The notes under the pieces were generated by a model. The model made no database searches. It saw only the letters and a program-made list of their open reading frames with translations, and was not told where the DNA came from. Positions 12,007 to 24,459 of a DNA stretch of 64,000 nucleotides are shown piece after piece. This DNA is from Tragulus kanchil (lineage: Eukaryota; Chordata; Mammalia; Artiodactyla; Tragulidae): positions 13,358,501-13,422,500 of the forward strand of contig JAIOJX010000005.1 in the NCBI GenBank assembly GCA_022376925.1. Reading direction: 5' to 3'. Made by a program: the position numbers and the translations under genes. The stretch's first letter is position 1. The number at the start of each line of letters is the position of its first letter.

Positions 12007-12247
12007 GAGGAGTGACATGGAAACCTATACTGTCATGTGTGGAAAAGATAGCTATTGTCACTGGGCTAAGGGAATAGGAGTGCTCACAATGGCATGGGGC
12101 GATGGTCCGGAGGGGTGGGATGGGGGAACTGGGGGGGTGGGGACCAGGGAAATGCATATGACTGATCTGGGAACATACATGTCTATGAACAACAAAACTC
12201 TGTAAAACCTTTAAAGAATTTTTTAAAAAATAAAAATAAAAAAAAAA
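12007..12247 (+). mobile_element. L1 3' UTR tail, second copy
   Basis: Tail of the L1 at 10021, repeated by duplication 5 without its ORF2 part. Confidence 0.85.
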
Positions 12248-13182
12248 AATTGTTCATCAAGCAGCCAGACTTCCCGACTGCCTCTTCTTCTCATTGACGT
12301 CATATGTCCAGGACACTCTCCTACGCAGGAAGAAAGGATGTGACCATCACATGACACATCCTCCATCATAAGGTGAGTCATTCATATGCCAGTATGTGGG
12401 TTCTCTGGCTGCATGTGCAGACGGACAGTGGTTTAAATAAGGAAGGACAGAAACGAGTTTAATGAGTGTCTATTGATGAAGGCATGGAGGTAAAGAAAAG
12501 GCAACCATACTTGGAAATCCATGCAACTATTTTCTGAATTCTGTTCCCATTTTGACAGGGGAGACAGGGCAGAAGTGGAAATAGACCTGGTTATTGTCTG
12601 ACTGTATGATCTCTGGGAGTGAAGAGGAGCAGATGTAGAAGTCTATAGTCCTCTGCAAGATTCTCATAATGGATCGTTCTGGTTTAAATTTGTAAAAAGA
12701 AAAAAAAATAGAAAAATAGTTTCTTTCTCTAAATTCCTCTGTTTTTTGTGTTTGAGAAGCTGTAGCAGACAGTTCTTCCTGAGGCTGACATTTTCATCAG
12801 AAGAGAAAGCCTGGGGACTTTGATAATAGCTGATCGCGGGACTCCTGGATGACCAGCATGGGCTGCCCCTCTCCGGTCCTACTCTAATTAGGTGATCACA
12901 GCCATCTCTACTGACATGTCTGCAAGGGGCTGCAGGTACTTGGCAATGAATCTGTCAGTCACGCAGAGAGCACAAATGTGCTGGGTCAGAGGTAACCAGA
13001 AGCCTTGTCTTTACGCCACGTTATTTATTTGGAAGTTGGTTCACAGGCATGCAAAGAGAATATAAAATGCTGTAAATATATACTATATATGAATCTTGCT
13101 ATATTTTATTCTAGATTAAAAGATCTGAGGATTGAACTATTCTTTACTAATAAAAATGATGAAAATTTTCACATAAACTCAC

Positions 13183-13231
13183 AATACTAAAGAAAGCTAC
13201 CGAATTTATTATTGTAGCTTTCTTTAGTATT
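13183..13231. repeat. Perfect 18-bp inverted repeat (hairpin)
   Basis: Left arm 13183-13200 (AATACTAAAGAAAGCTAC) is the exact reverse complement of right arm 13214-13231, with a 13-nt AT-rich loop. The last bases of the right arm run into the truncated Bov-tA that follows. No U tract follows, so it does not look like a transcription terminator. Confidence 0.9.
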
Positions 13232-13345
13232 CTTGTCTGGGAAATCTCATGGACAGAGGATCCTGGCAGGTTACAATCCATGGGGTGGCGAAGAGCTGGT
13301 CACAGCAGAGCTAACTGAGCACAGCAGAACGAACAGTATGGGGCA
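13222..13345 (+). mobile_element. Bov-tA SINE 3' fragment
   Basis: Only the distal half is present: TATTCTTGTCTGG, CATGGACAGAGGATCCTGGC, CCATGGGGTGGCGAAGAGC and the TAACTGAGCACAGCAG end. The tRNA-like head is missing. Confidence 0.85.
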
Positions 13346-13451
13346 GGATTGTACCACAGCGGGGCCCTATGCAATGAGGAGGCACAAAACAAAAACCGTC
13401 TGAGCACAAATCATGGACTTGTCTCTTCCTCCTGTGTCCTCTAGACACCTA

Positions 13452-13581
13452 TTTTTTTTTTTTTTTTTTTTTTGGCCTTATTGTGCAACATGCGGAATCA
13501 TAGTTCCTCAGACAAGGGACTGAACCACGGCCACTGCTTAGAAGCTTGGAGTCTTAACCACTAGACTGCCAGGGAAGTCCC
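13452..13581 (-). mobile_element. CHR-2 type SINE
   Basis: On the minus strand it begins GGGACTTCCCTGGCAGTC, continues through a tRNA-like head and ends in a run of about 21 A (T on the plus strand at 13451-13473). This is the short form of about 130 bp without the GC-rich body. Confidence 0.85.
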
Positions 13582-14600
13582 AACATCAGATTTTTGAGGT
13601 GTAGACTTCAGAGCTGAAGGTTAGGGACCCAAGAATATTTCTTCATCAGGAGCTCTACAGGAGAGAAAGGATTCTTTCAAGACATCGTTGGCTCTAAAGC
13701 ACACACCTACAATCAGACCCCCTTGCCTCAGGAAACCAGAAACAAGACACTCAACTGTGGACCTAAACTTCTCACAGCTCGAGCTTTTCAGGGTAAGCAG
13801 GGAGTAATGATGGCGAATGGGCCAGCACTGTGCTAAGAGTCTGATTCACATTCTCTCAGTCCACAGAGCCTCACTGTGGGCAGACGTGACTCCATCTACT
13901 TGCTACAGGTGCTTGCTACACCTCTTAAACTCTCAGAGCTGGCAAGAGGCAGTAGGTTAGCCAGGGGGTCTCGCTTCTGAGTAAATACACAGAGATATTA
14001 TGACCTTAATGGAGTTGCCATCTCAATTTCAGGTTAGCCCTGAACTCTTATGTGCTACAGAAGCCCTTTCCAACTTTCTGGATCCTTTGCACATAAGGAC
14101 TCTCAATGACCAGGCTTGCTGATTAGATATATTTAGACCTCTATCCTTCTAGAATACACTGCGAAGGAAAGCTGACAGGGTGCTACCTATTTGGCCACCA
14201 GTTTACTGCCCCTGATTTTAGACAATACTGTTAGTCCTGATACAGTTTCATTCCCATCTGTCTTGAGGCAAAGAGAAGGAGAGAGAGTCCCCGCTGGTCC
14301 CTGTCATAACTGATAAGCTCCACTGGGACAGAACGCCCTCACTGTCTTCTCAAAACATCTGAATCAGGCTTTAAAAAGGGCATTTGGGTCCAAGCACAAA
14401 TAGCAAACCTCCCTTCTAATTCTATTTTTAGGCCAAAGAGTTGTATTATAGTACCTGATTACAGTAATGCCCAAATTCAAAGATTATTGTTAATGTTGAT
14501 CACTCTAGGGACTATCATTGTTCCAACCACAAAGAACCAAGTTTATCACTGTTATTGAATGGTAATACAGGGCATACAGAAGCAAAATTTATGTGAAAAT
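13582..14600. other. Mostly unique sequence with possible MIR remnant
   Basis: About 13815-13985 resembles a MIR core (CAGCACTGTGCTAAGAG, then TCTCAGTCCACAGAGCCTCACTGTGGGCAG). The remainder has no recognisable feature. Confidence 0.4.
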
Positions 14601-15461
14601 AAGCGGCAAGTCATCTCTGAATACTTATCATGTGTCACTAGAGATGTGATACTGACCCTCACAATGTAGCAGAGAAATAAGAAAATAACTTTGCATCGTC
14701 ATCTACAAGTATAAAAGAAGTTCTCAAGACTTTTTCTCAGTTTTCATCTCTTTTTACCTCCTCTTTCCTCTCCCTATTGCCCCTGCCCATCTCCACACAC
14801 ATACACTGCTCCTTTGTGTGACCTGTATCTTTAGTCAATGCGGACATGGCCACCCAGTGTGATTTCCCATAAAGACCTCAATGTTTCCATAGCAGCAAAG
14901 ATAACCCTGTACCAGCTTTATCTCACATAACGAAATTTAATCTTCCTGAGTCCTACTTCCTCAAACGATTGATAGGCTCATTCAAAGGTGTTAATCGCTT
15001 ATAAAGTCTTAGCAATCATTTATACGTTAGCTGTCACCTATAATATCTTGAATCCTAGGAGCAAGACTTGAGCTGATAAAAAAAAAAAAAAACAGGTATT
15101 AAGAGACAAGAACACCCTGTTAAGAGGCAGAAATTTTTATTATGGTCTGCTTGGGCTCTTTAACATGAGATGTCCAAGCACTTCACACTTTCCAATTTGA
15201 AATACTCGCCATTTACCTGAGCCTTCTAGAGACTTCTCTAATCTGTATATAGTTTAAGAGGAGAATTTTATTTTCCTCTGTAAAGATTGATTTTGTTAGT
15301 CAGAGACATCAGGAGCAAGTTTGGATTTGCATTTTAGATTTAGAATGATTTATTTCCAACGAAAGTATATTGCTGCGGCAGCTATTCTAGCAGTGACTGG
15401 GGGACGAATAATTTATATTGAAAGACTATTAGAAATGTGAGCTTCCCTATAAAGGAAAAGA

Positions 15462-15722
15462 TTGGCACCCTTGACTTCATATTTTAAAACCTCTATATGA
15501 CAAGAGACTCCATAAACACAATTACGTGACAAACAGCAGACCTGGAGAAAATATTTGCAACATCCAAATCAAAGGGTTAGTATTAAGGCTGCATGCAAAG
15601 CTTCCGCACTCAGTAAGCAAAGAGAAAACAATCTCATTTATTTAGGGAAAAAATTAAAAACCCCTCAGAGAAAAACACAAATGACAAATAAGCACAGAAG
15701 CAGCTTAACCTCACAAATCAAA
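15462..15722 (+). mobile_element. Old L1 ORF2 fragment, copy 6a
   Basis: Resembles the L1 segment from GATTGGCACCCTTGACTTCA through GAGAAAATATTTGCAACATC to CAAATAAGCACAG. Heavily decayed, with indels. Confidence 0.6.
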
Positions 15723-16616
15723 ATACATGGTATACAGGCTACAAAAATTTTGTAAAAGCGGCAAGTCATCTCTGAATACTTATCATGTGTCACTAGAGAT
15801 GTGATACTGACCCTCACAATGTAGCAGAGAAATAAGAAAATAACTTTGCATCGTCATCTACAAGTATAAAAGAAGTTCTCAAGACTTTTTCTCAGTTTTC
15901 ATCTCTTTTTACCTCCTCTTTCCTCTCCCTATTGCCCCTGCCCATCTCCACACACATACACTGCTCCTTTGTGTGACCTGTATCTTTAGTCAATGCGGAC
16001 ATGGCCACCCAGTGTGATTTCCCATAAAGACCTCAATGTTTCCATAGCAGCAAAGATAACCCTGTACCAGCTTTATCTCACATAACGAAATTTAATCTTC
16101 CTGAGTCCTACTTCCTCAAACGATTGATAGGCTCATTCAAAGGTGTTAATCGCTTATAAAGTCTTAGCAATCATTTATACGTTAGCTGTCACCTATAATA
16201 TCTTGAATCCTAGGAGCAAGACTTGAGCTGATAAAAAAAAAAAAAACAGGTATTAAGAGACAAGAACACCCTGTTAAGAGGCAGAAATTTTTATTATGGT
16301 CTGCTTGGGCTCTTTAACATGAGATGTCCAAGCACTTCACACTTTCCAATTTGAAATACTCGCCATTTACCTGAGCCTTCTAGAGACTTCTCTAATCTGT
16401 ATATAGTTTAAGAGGAGAATTTTATTTTCCTCTGTAAAGATTGATTTTGTTAGTCAGAGACATCAGGAGCAAGTTTGGATTTGCATTTTAGATTTAGAAT
16501 GATTTATTTCCAACGAAAGTATATTGCTGCGGCAGCTATTCTAGCAGTGACTGGGGGACGAATAATTTATATTGAAAGACTATTAGAAATGTGAGCTTCC
16601 CTATAAAGGAAAAGAT

Positions 16617-16880
16617 TGGCACCCTTGACTTCATATTTTAAAACCTCTATATGACAAGAGACTCCATAAACACAATTACGTGACAAACAGCAGACCTGGA
16701 GAAAATATTTGCAACATCCATAATCAAAGGGTTAGTATTAAGGCTGCATGCAAAGCTTCCGGCACTCAGTAAGCAAAGAGAAAACAATCTCATTTATTTA
16801 GGGAAAAAATTAAAAACCCCTCAGAGAAAAACACAAATGACAAATAAGCACAGAAGCAGCTTAACCTCACAAATCAAAAA
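16617..16880 (+). mobile_element. Old L1 ORF2 fragment, copy 6b
   Basis: Second copy of the fragment at 15462. Confidence 0.6.
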
Positions 16881-17009
16881 TGTGTGGACCTTCCCCTTAT
16901 GAGATTCGCAAGGTCAGTAAGATTAATATTTAGTGTTATTGCTGGCAAAGAGCACTGCCAGTCGTCAGTGTAAATTGGGAGGGTCAACTGGCCCGGAGAA
17001 GTTATTCAG

Positions 17010-17211
17010 CAACATTTGTCTAAAATTTAAGTGTCTCTTTGACATAGCAACTCTCCCAGGATCTAACTGGCACAGATACGTACAAAAGTGGAAAGTCTGT
17101 ATGTTCAAAACTCTTAATTGTAGCATTCTAATGATGACGTCTTGGAAACAATCTCAATGTTCACCAGCAGAGGAATGGATAAATAAATGCATCCAACTAC
17201 AGCCACACCAG
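17010..17211 (+). mobile_element. Old L1 fragment
   Basis: Resembles the L1 region with AGCAACTCTCCCAGGA and the AATGTTCACCAGCAGAGGAATGG words, ending at the SINE insertion. Confidence 0.5.
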
Positions 17212-17212
17212 G

Positions 17213-17418
17213 GGCTTCCCTGGTGGCTCAGCGGTAGAGAAGCCACCTGCCAAGCCAGAGACACAGGTTCAATCTCTGGGTCAGGAAGATCCCCTGGAGG
17301 AGGAAATGGCAACCCTCTCCAGTACTCCTGCCTTGGAAATCCCAGAGACAGAGGAGCCTGGTGGACTACAGTTCATGGGGTCACAAAGAGTCAGACACAA
17401 CTGAGATACTAAACAATA
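17213..17418 (+). mobile_element. Bov-tA SINE
   Basis: GGCTTCCCTGGTGGCTCAGC head, CAGGTTCAATC B box, GATCCCCTGGAGGAGG body and CACAAAGAGTCAGACACAAC end. A long frame (159 codons) reads from the L1 fragment through this SINE and is incidental. Confidence 0.92.
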
Positions 17419-17521
17419 ACGGCCACCCCACACACGCAAAACCTCTGAAAAATAAGTAGCAGTGCACCCATATAGAATGATGTTATCTGCTTTCTTTTCT
17501 GAAGTTCCAGAGCAATACATA

Positions 17522-17861
17522 CACTGTGCTGTGCTGTGCTGAAGTCACTCAGTTGTGTCCAGCTCTTTGCGACCCAGGGACTGTAGCCTACCTGGCTCCT
17601 CTGTCCACGGGGTTCTCCAGGCGAGAATACTGGAGTGGGCTGCCATGTTCTCCTCCAGGGGATCTTCCCAACCCAGGGGCTGAAGCCAGGTCTCCCACAT
17701 TGCTGGGAGTTTCTTTACCAGCTGAGCCACCAGGGAAGCCCACGAATACTGGAGTGAGTAGCCTATTCCTTCTTCAGGGAATCTTCTCCACCCAGGAATC
17801 GAACCAGGGTCTCCTGCTTTGCAGGTGGATTCTTTACCAGCTGAGCTTACCAAGGAAGCCC
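17522..17861 (-). mobile_element. Dimeric Bov-tA-type SINE
   Basis: Two head-to-tail monomers on the minus strand: a distal full unit at 17522-17741 and a partial unit at 17742-17861, each ending at a GGCTTCC-type head on the minus strand. The dimeric layout is known for long forms of this SINE group. Confidence 0.85.
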
Positions 17862-18304
17862 AATATATACACTATTTCTATGTAAATAACCACAGACACC
17901 ATAGGCATATATATCAGCATAAATGTGGATGTATGGTCATAAAAAATGCCTGCATGATCCAACTGTTGGCAGTGATCTCCAGTGAGGAGCTTGGGATTGG
18001 AGCAAGGGATTTTTTTTTAATTAATTTCTAACTGGTGTTTACAATTTTACTTTCATTATCAACACACTAAAGAAAAGTTCTAGAATTTTCTTATAAAATG
18101 GTGTGCCGAATGACTCAGATTCCAGTATCATGCTGTTATCTTCCAGAATTCATGTATCTCTTTACAGGCTCCCGTGGATCATGCTCATTTTGATAATGCT
18201 GGGCACCACATTTCCCACTGACTTTTTAGAATTCCAGAAAGCACACTGCACTGAAAGGCAGGGTATTCAAGTCCTGGTTTCTGTTCTATCAGGCCTCCTC
18301 GCTA
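17862..18304. other. Unique sequence
   Basis: No recognised element or gene. T-rich run at about 18010. Confidence 0.45.
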
Positions 18305-18655
18305 CAGGTATCCCCCACTTTTCAAAAGTTCACTTTACACCACTTTACTCTTACAGAAGGCCTGCATGAGCACCTGTTTTTGCTAAGGGAAAGAAATCTA
18401 AAGAGGATTCTCACTTTTAGGAAAGCAGGTGTAAAGTGAAAATAGCCTCAGCGTTGGTTCTGCAGCGGCCGTTACAGAGGAAGTGAACGCCCCACGCCCG
18501 CCACCTCCCAAGCAGGAACACCACCGCCAGGCGCCTTCTCCAGCTCAGCAGCTCCGCGTCAAGCCACGGCAGCTCTGAACTGTGCTTGTGAGCATCTATG
18601 CTTTATCTCCACTTGACGTTCAGCGTCTGTTAGCAAGGTGCGTCCTAAGGTAACC
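18305..18655. repeat. Fold-back interspersed repeat, family not named
   Basis: Begins near GGTATCCCCCACTTTTC and contains a perfect 13-bp inverted repeat (18329-18341 TTCACTTTACACC, 18428-18440) with further imperfect pairing outside it. A CpG-containing GC-rich part (18460-18560) follows. I remember similar CCCCC(A/G)CTTTTC-type words as a dispersed mammalian repeat but cannot name the family. Confidence 0.45.
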
Positions 18656-18658
18656 ACT

Positions 18659-20871
18659 TCCTCATTTTACACCGTTTTGGTTTCTACTAATAAAAGGTTT
18701 AATGGGGATGCCCAGCTTGCAGATGGTGGGGGAACTGTTATCTCTTTGTAGACCAGGCACTCGCCTCTGCGAATCTCTGTAAAAAACAAAATCCGGGCAC
18801 CATTTGTTGCTTTCTAGCTCTGCTTCCCACTGACCACCCACCACCCTACTTTTCAACTAAAGCCACTCTGTCTGTCTCCGTTTTATTTATTTGTTTACTC
18901 ATGTAAGATTTGGTCTGATTTCTGAGCAAAGGTCATTTGAAAATATCCAGAAGAGATTCTTTTAAGGCTCCTTCCAGAACAAAGACTTCTTGAATCTGTG
19001 AAATCTAGGTAGGCTCTGGCCAAGAATGCAGACCTTTCAGTCATTCCTTACATTACCTCAGCCTGGAACTACCGTTCTCCCCATACATCAGATCAGAAAC
19101 AGACCTTCTTTATTTTTTTCCAGAACATAAACTTGAATTGTACGAGCTGTAATGGAGACAAATGAGAAGGGCCAATGCATGTGCGTCAGGAAACAAGGGG
19201 GCAACGTGGATGGCTGGGGAAAGGGGGATTCTTTCTCCCCTCTTTCTTCAAATGGTCACTGGGTCAGCTGGCATTGCTCCAGCCACTATGGTTGTGCTTT
19301 TCTTATGAATGTGCTCTGTTCAGAAATAATAGTTGGCAGAGAGCCCTGAGAATGCATTCATCAGGGAGCTGTAATTCAGGCTTTACCGTGAAATGTCAGA
19401 CCAGAAACCAGCACCAGCTTTTAATCAGCAGCCGCCCGAGGAGTCAGGGCCTGATTTTCATTCTCAATGCCAAGGAAACCCAGGGTCTGTGTTCAGGGTC
19501 AGCTCCAATCATTCCATAAGTCAGGTAAATTTGAACAATTGGGTGGCCTTTTCCTTGACTTGGATAAAAAACAAAATCGAGAACTTCTGAAGCGTTCTAA
19601 ATGGAACCAGATAGAACAAAGTTAGAGCAGATGGCACTCGACTGGTCTACCCAGCCCAGCAGAACTCCACGACTCATCTCCAACATCACTGACTGTATCA
19701 CATGGTAGGAATGTGAGACGGCTGGTCAAAACAAGAGGCACATCAAGACGCCAGAAACACAGTCTTAGTAACCAAACCTTCCTCATTTTACACCGTTGGT
19801 TTCTACTAATAAAAGGTTTAATGGGGATGCCCAGCTTGCAGATGGTGGGGGAACTGTTATCTCTTTGTAGACCAGGCACTCGCCTCTGCGAATCTCTGTA
19901 AAAAACAAAATCCGGGCACCATTTGTTGCTTTCTAGCTCTGCTTCCCACTGACCACCCACCACCCTACTTTTCAACTAAAGCCACTCTGTCTGTCTCCGT
20001 TTTATTTATTTGTTTACTCATGTAAGATTTGGTCTGATTTCTGAGCAAAGGTCATTTGAAAATATCCAGAAGAGATTCTTTTAAGGCTCCTTCCAGAACA
20101 AAGACTTCTTGAATCTGTGAAATCTAGGTAGGCTCTGGCCAAGAATGCAGACCTTTCAGTCATTCCTTACATTACCTCAGCCTGGAACTACCGTTCTCCC
20201 CATACATCAGATCAGAAACAGACCTTCTTTATTTTTTTCCAGAACATAAACTTGAATTGTACGAGCTGTAATGGAGACAAATGAGAAGGGCCAATGCATG
20301 TGCGTCAGGAAACAAGGGGGCAACGTGGATGGCTGGGGAAAGGGGGATTCTTTCTCCCCTCTTTCTTCAAATGGTCACTGGGTCAGCTGGCATTGCTCCA
20401 GCCACTATGGTTGTGCTTTTCTTATGAATGTGCTCTGTTCAGAAATAATAGTTGGCAGAGAGCCCTGAGAATGCATTCATCAGGGAGCTGTAATTCAGGC
20501 TTTACCGTGAAATGTCAGACCAGAAACCAGCACCAGCTTTTAATCAGCAGCCGCCCGAGGAGTCAGGGCCTGATTTTCATTCTCAATGCCAAGGAAACCC
20601 AGGGTCTGTGTTCAGGGTCAGCTCCAATCATTCCATAAGTCAGGTAAATTTGAACAATTGGGTGGCCTTTTCCTTGACTTGGATAAAAAACAAAATCGAG
20701 AACTTCTGAAGCGTTCTAAATGGAACCAGATAGAACAAAGTTAGAGCAGATGGCACTCGACTGGTCTACCCAGCCCAGCAGAACTCCACGACTCATCTCC
20801 AACATCACTGACTGTATCACATGGTAGGAATGTGAGACGGCTGGTCAAAACAAGAGGCACATCAAGACGGC
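18659..20871. repeat. Duplication 7 (about 1.09 kb, two copies)
   Basis: Copy 1 is 18659-19751 and copy 2 19779-20871, offset 1119, with about 27 nt of filler. Near the left edge copy 1 reads CCGTTTTGGTTT and copy 2 CCGTTGGTTT, a homopolymer-length difference. No interspersed repeat recognised inside the unit. Open frames of 114 codons recur at 19175 and 20294 only because of the duplication. Confidence 0.94.
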
Positions 20872-21599
20872 CAAGATACAACACTCATTGATCACATTCT
20901 TATTTCACGGCCCAAACATAATTTGGAAGCCCACCTTAAAAGTGAAACAAATAGATTATTACATATTCTTTGCATCCTACTTTTTCTATAGGAAAGTCTT
21001 AACAGCATGCTTAAAATATCACAGACTAAACCTACTTGACTCTAACTCACTGAATTCCCAGTTTGCTCTCAACACCTCTCTATATACCACATATCATTAA
21101 ATTAGTTCTCATCCTTTGGATTTCTGTGAGGAGAGGGCTCTGTGCCTTGTTTCTCTTCCTGCTACCAGAAGCCCAGATGAAATGTTAACAACCTGTAGAC
21201 TAAATATAACTAAAAGCCTGTGCCATTAAAGGGACCAGATACAGCATAGAAGCAATTTGAAATATGGTAAATTGCTAAATAAGCACGTTGCATTTGACAG
21301 AAGAGTAAGCTACAAAGGCAAAGAGGAATAGATAGATGGAAAACCACCTATGTGACTTAAGTGAAAATAAATTCTGATCACCAAAGGGCTACCATGTAAA
21401 CAACTTTAAAGCACTTCCTGCGTGTCAGGAGCAAGTCCCAGTGTCCAGGCGCTGTACAGGTCTAGACTTGCCTCGTGTCTGCAAACACGCCATTAGCCAA
21501 AGTCAGCTGTATGATTGCATCCAGGTGCAGAGGAGGATGGAGGGTGCTCAGAGGAAAGAATCTGAGTACGTGAGGTCATAACAGGAGCCATAAACGCTG
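20872..21599. other. Unique sequence
   Basis: No supported gene or repeat. Confidence 0.45.
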
Positions 21600-21713
21600 T
21601 CTCCCAGAGACCCTGCACTATTTTAATTGATTTCATCTCATTTAACTTCACAATAACTCTAAGACGTTACTACTATTATCCCACCTAATAAATGGGAATA
21701 CTAAGGATAAGTG
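21600..21713 (+). mobile_element. MIR SINE fragment
   Basis: TTTCATCTCATTTAACTTCA, CAATAACTCTAAGACG and TATTATCCCACCTAATAAAT follow the MIR core order. Cut on the right by a Bov-tA. Confidence 0.6.
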
Positions 21714-21922
21714 GGCCTTCCCTGGTGGCTCCGTGGTAAAGAATCCACCTGCCAATGCAGGGGACACAGGTTCTATCCCTGGGTTAGGAAGATCCCTGGA
21801 GAAGGAAAGGGCAACCCACTCCCGTATTCTTGCCTGGAGAATCCCATGGACAGAGGAGCCCGGCAGGCTACAGACAGTGGGGTCGTAAAGAGTGGGACAT
21901 GACCTAGTAACTGCACAACAAC
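21714..21922 (+). mobile_element. Bov-tA SINE
   Basis: Complete head to tail, with GGTTCTATCCC as a mutated B box and the GAATCCCATGGACAGAGGAG body. Confidence 0.92.
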
Positions 21923-22268
21923 AGCCAGAATAAGAGAAGAAAAGGCTAACTAGCTGGTAATTGACACAACTACTAACGTCTTCTTTTCTAATAGATGATT
22001 TTCTGTCTCCACCTTTCTAAGTTTCTTGGACTTCTATACTCTACCAAAAGCATGAAAATTATGGCAGAGAGATATTTGGCAAGATTAGGAACCACAGAAC
22101 CTCGTCATCTTATTCCATTTGTGGAAGTAAATGGAATGGGTTTACTATATGTGAGTTATCCAAATAAGAGACAAAAGAAAGAAAAAAGAATCTTACTGAG
22201 TGAATTGACACCCAACTAGATTTTGGGGAGGCAACCAATCAAAATGACTCAAAAAAACATATGGAAAG

Positions 22269-22598
22269 GGCTTCCCTGGTGGTCCAGTGGGTAAGGACAC
22301 AGCCTTGCAGTGCAAGGGATGCCGGTTTGAGCCCTGGCCTGGGAAGATCCCACGTGCCGCGGAGCAGCTGGACCGATGTGTCCAATTACCAAGCCGGAGC
22401 TCTGGAGTGCATGTGCCCACAGCCAGTGCTCTGCGACCACAGAGACCACTGCGATGGGAGGCCCACAGGGGCCAAAGAACGAAGATCTTCTTCTTCTTCA
22501 AAGAACGAAGATCAACAGACAAATGAAAGACGAATCAAAGTAGCCCGCCTGCTCCCCTCCCTCTCCACCACCCCCCCAAAATAAATAAATAAATAAAT
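22269..22598 (+). mobile_element. Long CHR-like SINE, copy 8a
   Basis: Same head, GC-rich body and AAATAAAT tail as the element at 1273. Bounded by a 15-bp target-site duplication (22254-22268 and 22599-22613, AAAACATATGGAAAG). It carries an internal repeat of CAAAGAACGAAGAT separated by a CTT run. Confidence 0.9.
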
Positions 22599-23456
22599 AA
22601 AACATATGGAAAGCTAATAAATTACAATAGCCAAGAACATTTTGAAAAGTAAGAGCACTGGAAAGTCATTTGTCTTTCCAGATACTGCAACACATTAAAA
22701 AGTTACAATAATTTTTAGAAGTACTGTCATGTGAATTGACAAACTAGACAGACCAGAAAGCACAGAAATAGGGCAGAATCCACACAGGGATTTAGATTTG
22801 CAATAAAGGCAGCAATTCGGATCAGTGAGTAAATGATGGATTACTTAATAAATAGTGCTGTGATAACTGGATAGTCATCGGAGATATTTATTTATATCTA
22901 CCATATTTATATTATAAAAGTTTTACATCTATCAAAGATGTAAAAGTGAAATGAAACTGTAACAGCATGTGAACAAAACATGAAAGTATGTTTTAAATAT
23001 ATGCAAAGTGAAGGAACATTTCTTAGGTTTGGCATAAAACCCAAATTCCACTGCAAACCAGTCAAGGGACTGTGGAACATGTCTCAGAATTACCCCCACT
23101 GAGGAGTAAGGAGGGCTGGTTATTTATCCAGAGCTGGGGCATTAATTTCCGGCTCTTGTGGTTATTTCCTTGTCTCCAATAGATGATTTTCTGTCTCCAC
23201 CTTTCTAAGTTTCTTGGACTTCTATACTCTACCAAAAGCATGAAAATTATGGCAGAGAGATATTTGGCAAGATTAGGAACCACAGAACCTCGTCATCTTA
23301 TTCCATTTGTGGAAGTAAATGGAATGGGTTTACTATATGTGAGTTATCCAAATAAGAGACAAAAGAAAGAAAAAAGAATCTTACTGAGTGAATTGACACC
23401 CAACTAGATTTTGGGGAGGCAACCAATCAAAATGACTCAAAAAAACATATGGAAAG

Positions 23457-23786
23457 GGCTTCCCTGGTGGTCCAGTGGGTAAGGACACAGCCTTGCAGTG
23501 CAAGGGATGCCGGTTTGAGCCCTGGCCTGGGAAGATCCCACGTGCCGCGGAGCAGCTGGACCGATGTGTCCAATTACCAAGCCGGAGCTCTGGAGTGCAT
23601 GTGCCCACAGCCAGTGCTCTGCGACCACAGAGACCACTGCGATGGGAGGCCCACAGGGGCCAAAGAACGAAGATCTTCTTCTTCTTCAAAGAACGAAGAT
23701 CAACAGACAAATGAAAGACGAATCAAAGTAGCCCGCCTGCTCCCCTCCCTCTCCACCACCCCCCCAAAATAAATAAATAAATAAAT
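23457..23786 (+). mobile_element. Long CHR-like SINE, copy 8b
   Basis: Same insertion as the one at 22269, carried by duplication 8 with both target-site repeats. Confidence 0.9.
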
Positions 23787-24459
23787 AAAACATATGGAAA
23801 GCTAATAAATTACAATAGCCAAGAACATTTTGAAAAGTAAGAGCACTGGAAAGTCATTTGTCTTTCCAGATACTGCAACACATTAAAAAGTTACAATAAT
23901 TTTTAGAAGTACTGTCATGTGAATTGACAAACTAGACAGACCAGAAAGCACAGAAATAGGGCAGAATCCACACAGGGATTTAGATTTGCAATAAAGGCAG
24001 CAATTCGGATCAGTGAGTAAATGATGGATTACTTAATAAATAGTGCTGTGATAACTGGATAGTCATCGGAGATATTTATTTATATCTACCATATTTATAT
24101 TATAAAAGTTTTACATCTATCAAAGATGTAAAAGTGAAATGAAACTGTAACAGCATGTGAACAAAACATGAAAGTATGTTTTAAATATATGCAAAGTGAA
24201 GGAACATTTCTTAGGTTTGGCATAAAACCCAAATTCCACTGCAAACCAGTCAAGGGACTGTGGAACATGTCTCAGAATTACCCCCACTGAGGAGTAAGGA
24301 GGGCTGGTTATTTATCCAGAGCTCCGGGGGCATTAATTTCCGGCTCTTGTGGTTATTGGCAGCAACCTCCAGAGCAGGCCAAGGGGATATGAGAGCACCA
24401 ATGGTGTCTGAAAAATACGGGAAATGAAAATGTGGTCTCTGTGTTTTTATTTCCATTAC

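Larger units (their letters stand above)
10921..13073. repeat. Duplication 5 (about 1.07 kb, two copies)
   Basis: Copy 1 is 10921-11987 and copy 2 12007-13073, offset 1086, with about 19 nt of filler at 11988-12006. It starts inside the L1 3' UTR, so the L1 tail and its right target-site duplication appear twice. Two substitutions lie near 11465. Confidence 0.94.
14601..16880. repeat. Duplication 6 (about 1.12 kb, two copies)
   Basis: Copy 1 is 14601-15723 and copy 2 15756-16880, offset 1155, with about 32 nt of filler. Copy 2 has two extra bases near its right end (CATCCATAATC and CTTCCGGCAC), both single-base indels. Confidence 0.94.
21989..24357. repeat. Duplication 8 (about 1.18 kb, two copies)
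   Basis: Copy 1 is 21989-23166 and copy 2 23177-24357, offset 1188, with about 10 nt at the junction. This is the longest unit. Copy 2 has GAGCTCCGGGGGC where copy 1 has GAGCTGGGGC. A frame of 74 codons at 21995 and 23183 is repeated with it. It has no domain I recognise and I do not call it a gene. Confidence 0.94.

Noticed and set aside
19175..19519. Duplicated 114-codon frame as a candidate gene pair
   Set aside because: It is copied only because it lies inside duplication 7; overlapping frames of similar length exist and no family is recognised.
21995..22219. 74-codon frame after a possible splice acceptor (TTCTTTTCTAATAG), repeated at 23183
   Set aside because: No recognisable domain and no donor or neighbouring exon seen. 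The repetition comes from duplication 8, and the upstream sequence differs between copies.
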